Numbered from the stretch's first letter, positions 37,178 to 48,268 are shown. The stretch: DNA of 64,000 nt from Silene latifolia (GCF_048544455.1 NC_133536.1:194497325-194561324); one strand, 5' to 3'. The notes: generated by a model not told the origin, from the letters alone. Made by a program: numbers and translations.

Positions 37178-38998
37178 TTAGTTGCCACCGATTAAACCAA
37201 TTTCCAACCGTAAAATCTCAAAGCGTTCTCTATCCAATGCTTTGGTAAAAATGTCAGCCCATTGTTTTTCAGTACTACAAAATTCCAGTCTTATGTTGCC
37301 CTTATCTACATGATCCCGTAGAAAATGGTGCCTAATGTCTATGTGCTTAGTTCGTGAGTGTTGTGCAGGATTTTTAGATAGTTGTTGCTTAAGCCATAAA
37401 AGTTGAGAACATACCAGTCCAGCAACAATGTATTCGGCTTCAGCAGTAGATAATGCAACGGAATTTTTCTTCTTTGACCCCCACGTGATGATACACGGTC
37501 CAACAAATGTGGCTATGTCGGAAGTACTTTTTCTGTCAAGTGAACAACCAGCATAATTTGCATCTGAATACCCTATGAGATCGAAATTACACTCAAGAGG
37601 ATACCACATATATAATTTAGATGTACCAATTAAATACTTCAAGATTCTCTTAACTGCGATCATATGCGATTCTTTAGGGCACGATTGGGATCGATCACAT
37701 ACGCATACACTAAACATAATATCCGGACGACTTGCAGTTAAATAAAGAAGTGAGCCAATCATACCTCGATAAGTCATTTCATCAACAGACTTACCGTTTT
37801 CATCCAAGGTCAACTTCTTCTCAGTACCCATAGGAGTTGGCTTAGAAGTAGAATTTTCCATACCAAATTTCTTGATTAGCTCCTTGATGTATTTCTGTTG
37901 GTGTATCATAATTCCTTCTGAAGTTTGTTGAATCTGGAGTCCAAGGAAGAACTTAAGTTCTCCCATCATGCTCATCTCGAATTCTGAGGTCATTAAATCT
38001 GAAAAATACTTTTATAAACGATTATTAGTTGAACCAAAAAAAATATCGTCAACGTATATTTGTACAACTAATAGATCGGAATCCTCAATTTTCAGGAATA
38101 GGGTTTTTTCGACATATCCTCTTTTAAAACCACTTTCAAGAAGATATTTTGACAATCTGTCGTACCACGACCTCAGAGCTTGTTTCAAACCATACAAGGC
38201 TTTATCTAACTTGAAAACATGGTTTTGAAACTTGCTATCGAGAAATCCTGGAGGTTGTTCAACGAAAACCTCCTCATTCAAATAACCGTTAAGAAATGCT
38301 GTCTTAACGTCCATTTGATAAAGTTTAATTCCTTTATGAGCAGCAAATGCTATCAATAGTCTAATAGCTTCAAGTCTGGCTACGGGAGCGAAGGTCTCAT
38401 CATAAACAATTCCTTCTTGTTGATTATACCCTTGTACAACCAATCTAGCTTTATTTCGAACAATAACTCCCGTATCGTCCAGCTTGTTTCTAAAAACCCA
38501 TCTTGTATCGATAACCGTTCGGTTTTTAGGTCTTGGAACCAAATGCCACACTTTGTTCCGTTCGAACTGTTGAAGCTCTTCTTGCATAGCAACGATCCAA
38601 TCTGGTTCGGCAAGTGCTTCTTTGATATTTGTTGGCTCAATGGTTGACAGAAAGGAGTAGAAAGAGCAAAAGTTGTTAAGTCTTCTCCGAGTTCGAACGC
38701 CTTCATTCAAACTACCTAGGATGGTTTCCATTGGATAGGAATCCTTATATTTCCATTTCTTTGAAACATGAGGCACATCTTCATCTGAACTAGTTTCATC
38801 ATCTTCGAATGGTCGGGGTTCATGTCTTGTTCCCCCTAAATCCAAGCCTAGGGTTATAACAGAATCAGTTATAACATTGGACTTAGTTTGTTGATTTGGA
38901 GTTAAAGTTATAGCTTCATCAGTTATAACCTTATTCTCTAAATTCTTAGATTGAGAAGAGGTTTTAGTATCATCAACTAAACTCTCAATTCTCTTTCC
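37178..38998 (-). pseudogene. Element S reverse transcriptase and RNase H
   Basis: RT reads WVFRNKLDD, then [20 protein letters not shown], then [13 protein letters not shown], then [12 protein letters not shown], then the catalytic [10 protein letters not shown] near 38050. RNase H reads YSDANYAGC, then ALSTAEAEYI, then the terminal QWADIFTKAL. This is the standard Ty1/copia order. It is interrupted by a TAA at 38012-38014 just after the YVDD box and by the stop at 39008 that separates it from integrase. All pieces share one frame, so only point nonsense mutations separate them. The stretch 38846-38998 encodes a linker that includes two GTTATAG-type dyads. Confidence 0.9.
38851..38932. repeat. 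Dyad repeats inside the S pol linker
   Basis: gggttataacagaatcagttataac (38850-38874) and aaagttatagcttcatcagttataac (38904-38929), again between integrase and RT codons. Confidence 0.75.
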
Positions 38999-39007
38999 TT
39001 TATCATT

Positions 39008-40435
39008 CTAAGGGGTTCTTTGTTCATCATTTGTGCCCTCAATTTCTTTATCTTCGTCATCCAATTCTGGAAGTTCATCCCTGGATAGTCGGAAATCAGG
39101 TTCGTTCAAATCTTCTTCCTCATCCTGTTCAGCTTTGTCAAACATATTATTCTCATCAAAAACAACATGGATACTTTCTTCAATGCATAAGGTTCTCTTA
39201 TTAAAAACCTTATATGCTTTACTATGATTAGAATTACCTACAAACACCGCTTCGTCGCTTCTGGGATCGAATTTGCTTAATCTATTTTTGCCATTATTAT
39301 GAACAAAACATTTGCTCCCGAAGCAACGTAGATGTGATATGTTAGGTTTACGTCCCCTAAGAAGCTCATAAGGAGTCTTCTTGAGAATCGGTCTAATCAA
39401 AGCTCGATTATGAACATAGCATGCAGTACTAATAGTTTCAGCCCAAAAATTTCGAGGTAGACCACTACACAATAACATTGTGCGTGCCATATCCTCCAAT
39501 GTTCTATTCATATGTTCAACAACACCGTTTTGTTGTGGGGTTCGTGGAGCCGAAAAGTTATGCCCAACACCATTCTCCCTACAATATTCTATAAATGCAT
39601 GAATATCAAATTCGGTGCCATGATCCGTACGAATGGAAACTAATTTTGATTTATACTTATTTTGGGCAAGCTTCATTAGAACTGCAAATTCTTCGAAAGT
39701 CTCATCTTTTGAATTGAGAAAGATTGGCCAGACAAATCTAGAATAGTCATCAACTAGAACGAAGACATACCTGGATCCACCTCTACTTCTTACCTTCATT
39801 GGGCCACAGAGATCCATATGCACGAGTTCTAGTGGTTCATTGGTACTTACCATCCTCTTGGGTTTGAACGATGATCTCACATGTTTGCAACGAGCACATG
39901 AATCACATAAAGTTTCTTGATCGAATTTGATTGAGGGAAGTCCTTCAACCAAATCCCACTTCTTTAGCTTATTCAATGTAGTTGAATTTATATGAGCCAA
40001 TCTTTTGTGCCAAAGGCATGGATCATCTGTCGTTACTTTCATGCATGTGAATGAATTAGTAGGAATATTATTTAAATCAATCATATAAACATTCCTTCTA
40101 CGGTGTCCTTCAAGCACAACACTACTCGTTCCTTCAATTATTATTCGATAGGAATCTGAATGAAAAACAACTTTATTTCCTTTGTCGCATAATTGAGAGA
40201 TACTCAGTAAATTGTGCTTGAGACCACTAACAAGATAAACATCACTAATTGCATGAGAAGAGGATATTCCAACTTTACCAACACCAATGATCTTACCCTT
40301 CTTGTTATCACCAAATGTGACCTTACCTCCATCGAAGGGTTCAAGTGAAAGAAATAAATTTACATCTCCAGTCATGTGCCTTGAGCAACCATTGTCAAGG
40401 TACCATAGGTTATTTTCTTTCACCACAACCTGCAA
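39008..40435 (-). pseudogene. Element S GAG-pre-integrase and integrase
   Basis: About 475 codons. The N-terminal part holds WYLDNGCSRHMTGD, a protease-like region in which the expected DSG appears as DNG. The pre-integrase zinc site is LWHKRLAHIN ... CDSCARC. The rve core has VHMDLCGPM and LVDDYSRF, then IRTDHGTEF, then QQNGVVEHMNRTL (the D,D,E positions). The C-terminus is acidic. In the family this protein inserts the cDNA into the chromosome. The frame starts just after the upstream ORF's stop at 40441, in a different frame, so gag and pol are disconnected here. Confidence 0.88.
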
Positions 40436-40440
40436 AATGA

Positions 40441-41649
40441 TTAGATACAGTTTTTAGGTACCCAAGCTAAGTTGGGTCCTTTGACGTTAGTCACTCTAAA
40501 AACTAGATCTTTTCTAACCCAAACCCTTTTTATAACCATTCGTTTTGGAGGAGAATGGGTTTGTTTAGGAACCATCTTAGGTGGAGTTGTGGGTTCCTTA
40601 TGTCGTGGTCTTTCAGGTTGTTTTGGGGGAGCTTTGGTTTTGACGGGCTCCTTAGGTTTTGGTGTTTGTTTAGCTTTGGTAGCCTTCTTGAAATCAAAGC
40701 TCATGTCATAGAACCAACGATGATTATTGTTGTGTTTTTCATTGGTACCTAGTTCAGATGGGGTATTATCACTTTCCTCGAAAGTAGTGTCAGATGCTTT
40801 GACAAAGTTGATTCCTTTTCTTAAGTCTTGAGCATATTTGACACAGTTTTCTTGGATATGACCAGTATGACCACAGTAATTGCAAATCAAATATTCTGGT
40901 AAATTTGTATATTTTCTCCTTCTGAAGTCTCGTTCGGAAGGGGTTGATTTGCATTTAGAGTGATCTCTATGACCATAGCACTCATGTCCTAATCCCATTT
41001 TCATGTTATTATCGGATTGCTCAGTTAAGAAATTTAGGACACGTGTGCTACCTTCCCATTTCTCGTGAACTTTTCTAGCATGCAAGAGTAACTCTTTTAA
41101 GGACTCTATTTCTTTGTTGCATTTGGAATGATCTAACCCTGTGACTTTGGAATGATAAGTCTCTTCATAGTTATCACGGAAGTTCTGGAACCTATCATTA
41201 AGAATCCGTACCATCTCGGTATGCGTTCTTTTAGTATTTAAAAGATCGGTTTTAGATTCCTTTAATTGCTGAGTTAGAGATTCGATCTCCTTCTTTTGAC
41301 TTGAGATCACGGCCTCTCTAGCCGTAGCCTTTGTCTCAAGAAGCTCTTTGACTTTCCTCAATTCCAATGTTATAGCTTCACTAGCTATAACTTTGGCTTG
41401 AAGATGCTTAATGTTGAGTTTTAGGTCTGAGGTTATAGCTTCATTAGCTATAACTTTAGACTCAAGAGCCTTCTTCTCAGCATTTGTCGTATCTGAAGTT
41501 GTAGCCATGTTGGCTGTAAATTTAGATTTGAGCTTTTTGGCCTTTGTTTTAAGGAGATGATTCTCTTCAGCAATATCAACGATTTGTTCTTTCAAGTCTT
41601 TCAATTCCATTTCTTGTTCGTGACACTTATCAAGAGATTGCTCACAATA
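40441..41649 (-). pseudogene. Element S gag C-terminal part (coiled coil and second zinc knuckle)
   Basis: 389 codons open from 41610. The first half is charged and heptad-like (coiled coil) and contains four repeats of a K-x-x-A-x-E-A-I-T type unit (for example KVIANEAITSDL and KVIASEAITLEL). Each unit is encoded by a copy of the GTTATAGCT...AGCTATAAC dyad also present in the LTR. A second zinc knuckle CNYCGHTGHIQENC (about 40840-40885) and a Pro/Lys-rich tail follow. It is in the same frame as the preceding gag ORF and separated from it by a TAA at 41650. Confidence 0.75.
41304..41525. repeat. Dyad repeats inside the S gag coding sequence
   Basis: Two good copies (41366-41394 and 41429-41458) of gttatagcttcaCtAgctataac type, and two degenerate copies (41304-41331 and 41495-41525). 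All lie on the gag codons that give the K-x-x-A-x-E-A-I-T repeats. Confidence 0.8.
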
Positions 41650-42843
41650 TTAAATTAAAGCATTCTTAGACAATTTCTTAACACTCTTCTTAAGTTCAAG
41701 ATAACTTACCTCTTCTTCTTCTTCTGAATCGGAATCTCCTAGGAAGCAGCAGTAGGAGTCCACGCTATCTTTATCATCGTCTGAGAAGAGGTCAAGACTG
41801 ACGTTGCTTAAACATAGGTTAGCAACATCTTCTTCTTCTGATGCTTCGTCGTCCTCAGGGTCGAGATCTCCCCAGCAAGATGCTATCATCACTTGCTTGA
41901 ATTCCTTCTTGGTCTTGTCACGTTTTGCTTTATCTTTAATTTTCTCCCATGTGGGACAATCCTTAATCATATGACCGGATTCTCCACACTTAAAGCATCC
42001 TCTATTAGCAAACGTATTTTTTGACTCGGAAATTTTCTTATTAGAGAACTTGTTGTTATTATTATTGAACGATTTTGTTTGCTTATTTCTGAAAATGCGT
42101 TTGTTGAACCGTTTAGCAAACAAGACCATTTCGTCCTCTATTTCAACATCTTCTTCTTCTTTAGCAGAAGCTTGTAGAGCCATGCTCTTAGTGTTACTGG
42201 CCTTGGCCTCATCGTCTTCCAGGACGAGTTCATGAGCCATAAGAGCACCAATAAGCTCTGCATAAGGGAGAGAAGTGAGATCTCTGACTTCTTCCATAAC
42301 CGTGGCCTTAGGACGCCATTTCTTGGTTAGACTCCTAAGTACTTTTCTAGCAATAGCCTCGGAGTTGAAAGTTTTACCAAGATTTTTGAGCTCATTGACT
42401 ATGGTAGAAAATCGTGCTGACATGCTATCAAGTGATTCATTATTTTCTATTCTGAAAAGTTCGTATTTTTGAATCAGCAGGTCAATGCGATATTTCCTTA
42501 CAGCCGACGTTCCTTCATAGGCCAATTCAAGACCATCTCATATTTCCTTGGCCGAAGTGCAAGAAGAAAAACGATCGAATTCAGTCGATGTCATGCCATT
42601 TTGTAACAGGCTTATCGCTTTCGAGTTTTTTTCAGCCTTCTTGTAATCAGCCTCAACATAGTCTTCTTCCTTTTTCTCATAGGTAGTGCCTTCCGAAGAT
42701 GCGACCAAAATTTTATGTGGTCCGTTCTTTATAATCGTCCAGTACTCCTAATCATGTCCTTTTATATAGTGTGTCATCATCTTTTTCCAAAGTCCATAAT
42801 TCTTCCCATCAAAGACGGGACACTTAAGATACTTGGAATCCAT
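41650..42843 (-). pseudogene. Element S gag (DUF4219/UBN2-type) with first zinc knuckle
   Basis: The start MDSKYLKCPVFDGKNYGLWK lies at about 42843, then KVLRSLTKKWRPK and TSLPYAELIGALMAHE (UBN2-type Gag), an Asn-rich stretch, zinc knuckle CFKCGESGHMIKDC (about 41960-42003), and a strongly acidic tail. It is broken by TAG at about 42748 and TGA at 42538-42540 (Trp expected in EIWDGLELAYEG). The open part is 42525-41650. Copia Gag assembles the particle and binds RNA. Confidence 0.85.
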
Positions 42844-42937
42844 TTCACACGTGTAAAGCAGCGGAATGAGAATAAAATAAAAAGATAAAAAGATATACGG
42901 ATCTAGCCTCTTAGCGGTTAGGCAATCAAGAGCACGA

Positions 42938-42950
42938 GGCTCTGATACCA
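42938..42950 (-). other. Primer-binding site of element S
   Basis: Minus strand TGGTATCAGAGCC, exact initiator-tRNA-Met PBS, two bases inside the 5' LTR. Confidence 0.9.
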
Positions 42951-42952
42951 AT

Positions 42953-44633
42953 TGAAGAGTCTATCACACCCGAAATACTCGAGAGGGGGGGGGGGGGGTG
43001 AATTGAGTATTTAAAAATTATGCCTACTTTTTATTTTATATCAAGGTAATTAATTACTTAAAGTTTATTGATTAAACTTTAACTAATTAACTAAACGATT
43101 ATGAACGTAATGAAATGGCTGAAATGAAAGATGCAAGGACACACGATATTTGAAGTGGTTCAACTTCACACGTCGAAGCCTACGTCCACTATTCTCGATT
43201 AATAATTTTAGTACCTTACTCCGGATTACAAAATTATCAACCCAACTCGTATAGTTAACTCTAAATATAACTCGATTTGAATATCACTAGATATTCGATT
43301 TGACTATCTTAAGTTACTAAGAAAGCACTTGATTGTTCTTCTAAGTGTTCACACAATTGAACGAGTAAGAAACAATATGAAGTACTATTATCTTATGACG
43401 TAATCTTAAGAAAGATAAGCAATTTAAGGAGCACGACTTTTCGCAATATTTTCAAAAACAAAACAATAAGACAATTAAGATTTAAACTCAAATATGTTTT
43501 GCGAGGATTGTTGTATTTCGAAAAGCTTACTTAAATAAGGAATGATCAAGTGTATTTATAGTAGAAGATAGAACTAGGGTTTGCACGAAACCCTAGGATA
43601 CCGTGAGATAGGCGGCAAGGATTACAAGAGATAATTCTTTATCTCTTTCCTAATTTAATCCAAGATATTATAGTTTAGGTAAATAAGATAAAGGTAAATC
43701 TTATTTGTTTTCTAAAACTATATCCTAAGATGTTTGGATAAGTAAACAAATCAAATCATATATTATATTATAAAGATAGGAAAATATCTTATGTAAATAT
43801 AAGCTAGATTTGATTAGATAGGTTACTTATGCACAACAACCTCACACGTCCCAACGGTTTACAGCTCACGGCCGAAACCCTAGGCCCGTGCTCATCTTGA
43901 ATAAAAACCTATCGTCTAGGATTAGGGTTAGGTTAAATAGACTAGCAAACCCTAGGTAGCATGACGACCCATACATAAGTCGTTTTACTAACCAATAGAG
44001 ATATGCAAGTTACCTATTATAACAACCTATAATTTAACTCTACTATATACATAAATGATTTCGAAATATGTTTAAATAATTTTATCCTTCGAAAAATGAT
44101 TTTAAAACTATTAAAATCGTGCTATTAAAATGCTACCTAAAGTTATAGTAGGAACAGCTATAACTTTAAGTTTGATGAGTAAAGTTATAGGTGAAATAGC
44201 TATAACTTTACTTTCCCAATATTCTTATCTTAAGATACCGTCATCAGATGAAGACCTATACTAACTAATCTTCCTGGAGATCTTCAGTAAAGGATCTTCT
44301 CTTTATCTTGACCAAAAGCTCTTCATCTTGAGTTTTGTTAAAGACTTGATCTAGCCTTTTGCTTGAGTGATCATCATACTTGAAACTTGTTAAAGTTGCT
44401 ATGACGCTTTAAAAATCTTCAATGTTATAGCTCAAGCTGCTATAACATTACTTGAATGATGCCTCACAAATCTTTAATGTTATAGCTAGGAATGCTATAA
44501 CATTACTTGCTAACTTGTAAACCTAAGTTAATCTGACAAAGACTAAACAAAATATTACGAGCAAGAGTTTATACAACACGAGGCACACACTTGTCATTAT
44601 CAAAACTTAATCATATATCTATATGGTCCAACA
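42953..44633 (-). repeat. 5' LTR of element S
   Basis: 1681 bp. It has the same 14-G run (42985-42998) and the same four dyads (44139-44168, 44180-44211, 44421-44451, 44475-44505) as the left LTR. It is followed by ATCCT. Confidence 0.9.
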
Positions 44634-44869
44634 ATCCTAGTCACCAAGAGGATCCTAGAAACAATAACGAGAGGAGTAAGAGTAAGAACGGAAAGAAGCG
44701 TTGGAAGAGAAGTTGGATGGGGTTGGCTATAGTTTGGAGCTACCCGTGCTTATTTGAGGGTTTTGCTAGAGTCTTTGACCGTCTTCTCCATGCCTTAAGT
44801 GACATGGATCACGCTACTTGGAAATTCAAGCAACAAAATTTTGATAAGAGGTTTTGTGGAGTCACTTAA
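44634..44869 (+). pseudogene. Element D downstream frame, 3' part
   Basis: Continues the frame cut at 22646: a basic stretch (NNNERSKSKNGKKRWKRSW), then a hydrophobic/aromatic segment (GLAIVWSYPCLFEGF), ending ...NFDKRFCGVT before a TAA. The basic-then-aromatic order could suit nucleic-acid binding, but this is speculation. I do not recognise a family. Confidence 0.5.
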
Positions 44870-45458
44870 TATTCTCTTCCCTTACTTACTTATACTTTAC
44901 TTGCATTTTAGTTTCCTCTCTACATTTATTCCATTGAGGACAATGTCACATTTTAAGTGTGGGGAGGGGATTCATTATATAAAAACCATTAAAAAAATTG
45001 AAAATTTTGGAAAATATCAAAAACATGTATTTTATTTTCAAAAATTTGAAAAAATAAAAAAATATGTTCTTTAATTTTCGACTCTCTCCCTGCTTTAGTC
45101 CCATCGAGGACGATGTGCATCTTAAGTTTGGGGAGAGAAATATCAACCTTGTGAATATTTTTAAATATTTGTTTATACTTATTAATTTAAGAAAATTAAA
45201 AAAAATGCCTAAAAATTGAAAAAAATTCAAAAATTCAAAAATTTGCATTGTTTATATCATATATATTGCATTTGTCCTAACCTTTTTGATTGACAACACA
45301 TGCGAGCATCGGAGAGGACGTTTGGTAAAATTCTTCCAATCCTTTCTCTTTTATCCTTCCTTTTCTTTTTATATATAGAAGCATGGAGAAGGACGGGATA
45401 TGTGATGTGGGTGTTCCTTTTGGGAACCGTTTAGGATATGTGTGTGTTGTTGATGTGC
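44870..45458 (+). other. Element D 3' region with two PPT-like motifs
   Basis: Two related phrases occur ~160 bp apart: cattgaggacaatgtcaca then aagtgtggggagggg (44933-44974), and catcgaggacgatgtgcat then aagtttggggagag (45102-45140). Such gaggacaatgt/aagtttgggg motifs precede the 3' end of Athila-like elements. Between and after them the sequence is very AT-rich (aaaatttgaaaa). No LTR copy follows; T begins instead. Confidence 0.6.
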
Positions 45459-45724
45459 TGTTAGGACTAGATATTGTGTGCATTTAGACTAGAAATGTAT
45501 AACGAAAAATAAAATAATTACAATGGATTCAATTGATTTATGTCGAAAATACTTCCAAAACGGATAATTTGAGGAAGAACAGAATAAACAAATAAGCGAA
45601 CAAGAATTAGGCGATAATATGATTAATAGTTAATTGAAAACGTAAGCTAATTAAACTAGGTCAAGACAGAACGGAAGTTCAGAGACAGAAATCAACCTGG
45701 AATGATCGCAAAAGTCGCGCCCCT

Positions 45725-45760
45725 CTGAAGAGGCGCGGCATTCTTTGCGTGCATTCCCAA
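45725..45760. repeat. CGCAGCA/TGCTGCG dyad cluster 1 (T LTR)
   Basis: A single decayed unit, gaagaggcgcggca followed by ttgcgtgcattccc. Confidence 0.6.
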
Positions 45761-46295
45761 GGGTGAGTTCTGGCTGTGAAGCCGGAACTGCAAATCGTTA
45801 ATGTTAATTGGTGAATTTAAGAATTAATTATGATATTCGACTCGGATGGAAGTGATTTAATGTATTAATTACATGCGAATGAGTCATAAAAACGATAAAA
45901 CATGGATGAAACGGATGTGAACGAATTAATTACATGAATGAAAGATTGATTAGTGTCATAGGTTAACTAAATAGGGTAAATATAACGAATTAATGACGAA
46001 TTAATGACGAACACGACAATAGACAGACGAAAATATATCAAAGGTAGAATTCCAGAAACTCAATATGAAGGAATCGAATTTCTACAACCCGGATTGATTT
46101 TAATGACGAAAACCCGCAAATATTGGATTATTTGGGATTTAAGTCGGGATTTTAATGATGAATCATACGCATTAATGATGATAAACAATATACATGTGAA
46201 ATTATTGTGCTATTATATCAAGGAATTGAGGAACAAGCGAAAACAAATTACGAACAATGAATTGACAGAGGACGAAGGAAGAAGAAAGGAAGCAG

Positions 46296-46372
46296 GAACT
46301 GCGGCAACCTCACGAAGAGGCGCAGCAGGTGCTGCGTCCCTTCGAAGAGGCGCAGCAGTTGTTGCGTCCTTT
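46296..46372. repeat. CGCAGCA/TGCTGCG dyad cluster 2 (T LTR)
   Basis: Two full units, gaagaggcgcagcaggtgctgcgtc and gaagaggcgcagcag with ttgttgcgtc, in tandem. A weak third (ggaactgcggcaacctc) lies ahead. Confidence 0.85.
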
Positions 46373-46812
46373 CTCGACGGTCATCTTCTGGTAATCCGTA
46401 AAAAGGGTTTTAAAGTATGGTTTTATAAATCAGTTTTAGAAATACTTTCGACATAAACCTTACATTAATGATACAAAAAGTAAATAGCAATAAATAGAAG
46501 AGAGATTTACACCCTCAGACTTACATGTTTGACGAAACGAGATAAACTAAGTTTATGATTAGTGAGGCTCGACTCGAATGTAATGAAAGTGCCCTCGTAA
46601 GAGGAAAACGATTAAGATTAATTAAGTTGATTGATGTGGAGTTGGTCAAATTGGTCGGTCGTGCAAAACGAGGCTGGTACTCAGAAGGATCCGAGCTTAC
46701 GTGGTCGAATGTTCAAGCACGTAGACGCCAAAAAGTAAGAACGTGGTCTAGAATGCGAAGGGAGAAGAGAAGGGCGGACACTCGCGTGAGAAATATGAGG
46801 AGCGAAGGCTCC

Positions 46813-46820
46813 TATTTATA
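46813..46820 (-). promoter_or_regulatory. TATA box of the T LTR
   Basis: Minus strand TTAGTATAAATAGGAG. The transcript would start about 30 bp further left. The same 13-nt context TTAGTATAAATAG occurs on the plus strand before the DUF7745-like gene (52293-52300). Dyad cluster 3 lies about 100-165 bp upstream of this box. Confidence 0.6.
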
Positions 46821-46916
46821 CTAATCACACGGAGGAATAGGGTGTTCGGAGAAACTTTGGAAGTGATTCTCGAAAAGATATGAAAAGATACGAAAAAATA
46901 CGCAGAAAAGGACCTG

Positions 46917-46980
46917 GGAAGAGGCGCAGCAGTCACTGCGTCTCTTGGAAGAGGCGCAGCACCTGCTGCGTCTGTTCCCA
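46917..46980. repeat. CGCAGCA/TGCTGCG dyad cluster 3 (T LTR)
   Basis: Two units in tandem, gaagaggcgcagcag with cactgcgtctc, then gaagaggcgcagcacc with tgctgcgtctgttcc. Confidence 0.85.
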
Positions 46981-47399
46981 AGTAGTTTCCTCCTGCGAAA
47001 GAAAGATTTCCGTGTTTGGTTTATGGAATGACGGGATAATCTTATTTTCCTTAATATTTTATATGAATATTACGGTAAATACTTTACCAAAGAATAAAAG
47101 ATTGTGAAAGATTTATAAAATATGGAATAGAAATATCCGGAACATTCCAGAACATTCTGACTCGGGATTTAGCTGTTATCAGAAAATGAAGACGGTTTAG
47201 GCCCAGACTCCAAATGTACTCTAATTACTGTCAAAATGACCGTATTGGCGCGTAGATGACAATTAAGAGGTAGACATAAATGTTTGAGCAATCACTTGAC
47301 GATAAACTTACGAACTGTCACAAATCGTTCCGCGTACCAAACATGCGGCCCAATCATCACCGGGTGGTTTGCGGGAGGTGCAGAAATGAGGTATCTACA

Positions 47400-47417
47400 G
47401 AGCCCCCACTTTGACTG
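47400..47417 (-). other. Polypurine tract of element T
   Basis: Minus strand CAGTCAAAGTGGGGGCTC immediately before TGTAGATACC. This is a strong gypsy PPT and it marks the 3' LTR border. Confidence 0.8.
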
Positions 47418-47661
47418 AGGCTTGGACAAGGCGAAAGTCAAAGTATAGCCATCAGGTCAATCGAAGATTACAACCTGACGACTATGGCGACGCGAGGCGG
47501 CTCAAGAGGTCTGAGCCAAGGACCTATCGTCGGGAATATTTTAGAGTCTGTCGACTATCGAGGAGGGTCGTTTAAAGTCCATTAGACTACATAAGGAGGC
47601 TCGCCAGCCATAAGAAGAGACCATACCTGAAACTTCTTGAGAGACGTTCCCGGAGGTGCAT

Positions 47662-47753
47662 GGGAGCTAAAGGTAAGCGTAGGAGCTAAAGGAATAAGCG
47701 TAGGAGCTAAAGGATAAGCGTAAGAGCTAAAGGATAAGACCTAAAAGATAAGT
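47662..47753 (+). repeat. Short tandem repeat, ~20-bp unit
   Basis: Four to five imperfect copies of aggagctaaaggataagcgt. Confidence 0.85.
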
Positions 47754-48268
47754 AAGGACCGTGATAGGGTGTGGGACCCTAAAGGAAAACATCAATGGGA
47801 AGAAGGCCTAAAATATAAACTGAGGGGTAACTAAGGCTTGAGTGTAAGAACCCTGTCGGTTTGGGAACCTCTGGAGAACGACACCTTTATCGCACTCCGT
47901 GGGGGAACAAGAAATATTGTGGGTAGCAGGACACAGGCGGGAACTGCTGGGAGAAATCTGCTTGGGTATTCTTCAAAGAAACTTCGGAAGAATTCGAGAA
48001 GGACGATTGTATGTCGTGAAATCTCGTTGGGGGAAACTTTATCAGGAATTCATCTCCATGTCTCGAGAGGGATTGTCCATCCACTTACTCTCACTGGGGG
48101 AATATAATGAAGGCGTGTCGAAACACCTGTCAAAGAATACCTTCTCGTTGTGACAAGCAAGGTCTTGGAAGCAATAAATAATGTATAGTAGTCTGCAGTT
48201 GGCTTAGAAATGCGGGTCTGAATGAAGAATCATCATCAAACGGATCAAAAAAGATAAAACGGCATCGG

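Larger units (their letters stand above)
22647..44633 (-). mobile_element. Element S: Sirevirus-type Ty1/copia retrotransposon, TSD ATCCT
   Basis: LTRs at 22647-24319 and 42953-44633, flanked by perfect ATCCT duplications (22642-22646 and 44634-44638). Internal order on the minus strand: PBS, gag with two zinc-knuckle regions, integrase, RT, RNase H, an extra 3' ORF, PPT. Its length without nested element E is about 11.8 kb, typical for Sireviruses, as are the extra env-position ORF and the AAAAAGGGG PPT. Coding frames contain several nonsense codons, so this copy is dead. E is inserted in the extra ORF. Confidence 0.9.
19682..45458 (+). mobile_element. Element D: gag-only Athila-like non-autonomous retrotransposon, interrupted by S
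   Basis: Plus-strand order: R/U5 part of the LTR (19682-20243), perfect Athila PBS, leader, decayed gag (20381-22477), a second short frame (22410-22646 continued at 44634-44869), then a 3' untranslated stretch with two PPT-like motifs. No protease, RT, RNase H or integrase lies between gag and the 3' region once insertion S (22647-44633) is set aside, so D depended on enzymes from elsewhere. The 5' LTR is truncated on its left by A. The 3' LTR is not found before T begins at about 45459. Confidence 0.7.
45459..47399 (-). repeat. 3' LTR of element T
   Basis: The right border is clear: minus-strand TGTAGATACC directly after a PPT. The left border at TGTTAGGACTAG is inferred from the TG/CA rule and where D-like sequence stops. 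It contains TATAAATA on the minus strand and three clusters of the GCGCAGCA...TGCTGCG dyad. The plus-strand frame at 46004-46456 inside it is probably fortuitous. Confidence 0.6.

Noticed and set aside
45102..45140. Second PPT-like motif of D as the true 3' LTR border
   Set aside because: No sequence resembling D's 5' LTR (19682-20243) follows it, so a border cannot be placed. Kept only as a motif.
46004..46456. 150-codon plus-strand frame in T's LTR
   Set aside because: It lies within the LTR, includes translated dyad repeats (RRGAAGAASLRRGAA) and resembles no family. Long open runs are expected where the repeat lacks stops.
47838..48153. Overlapping plus-strand frames before the PMD gene
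   Set aside because: They lie in T's 3' region next to a tandem repeat. There is no homology and no start context, and several frames are open at once by chance.
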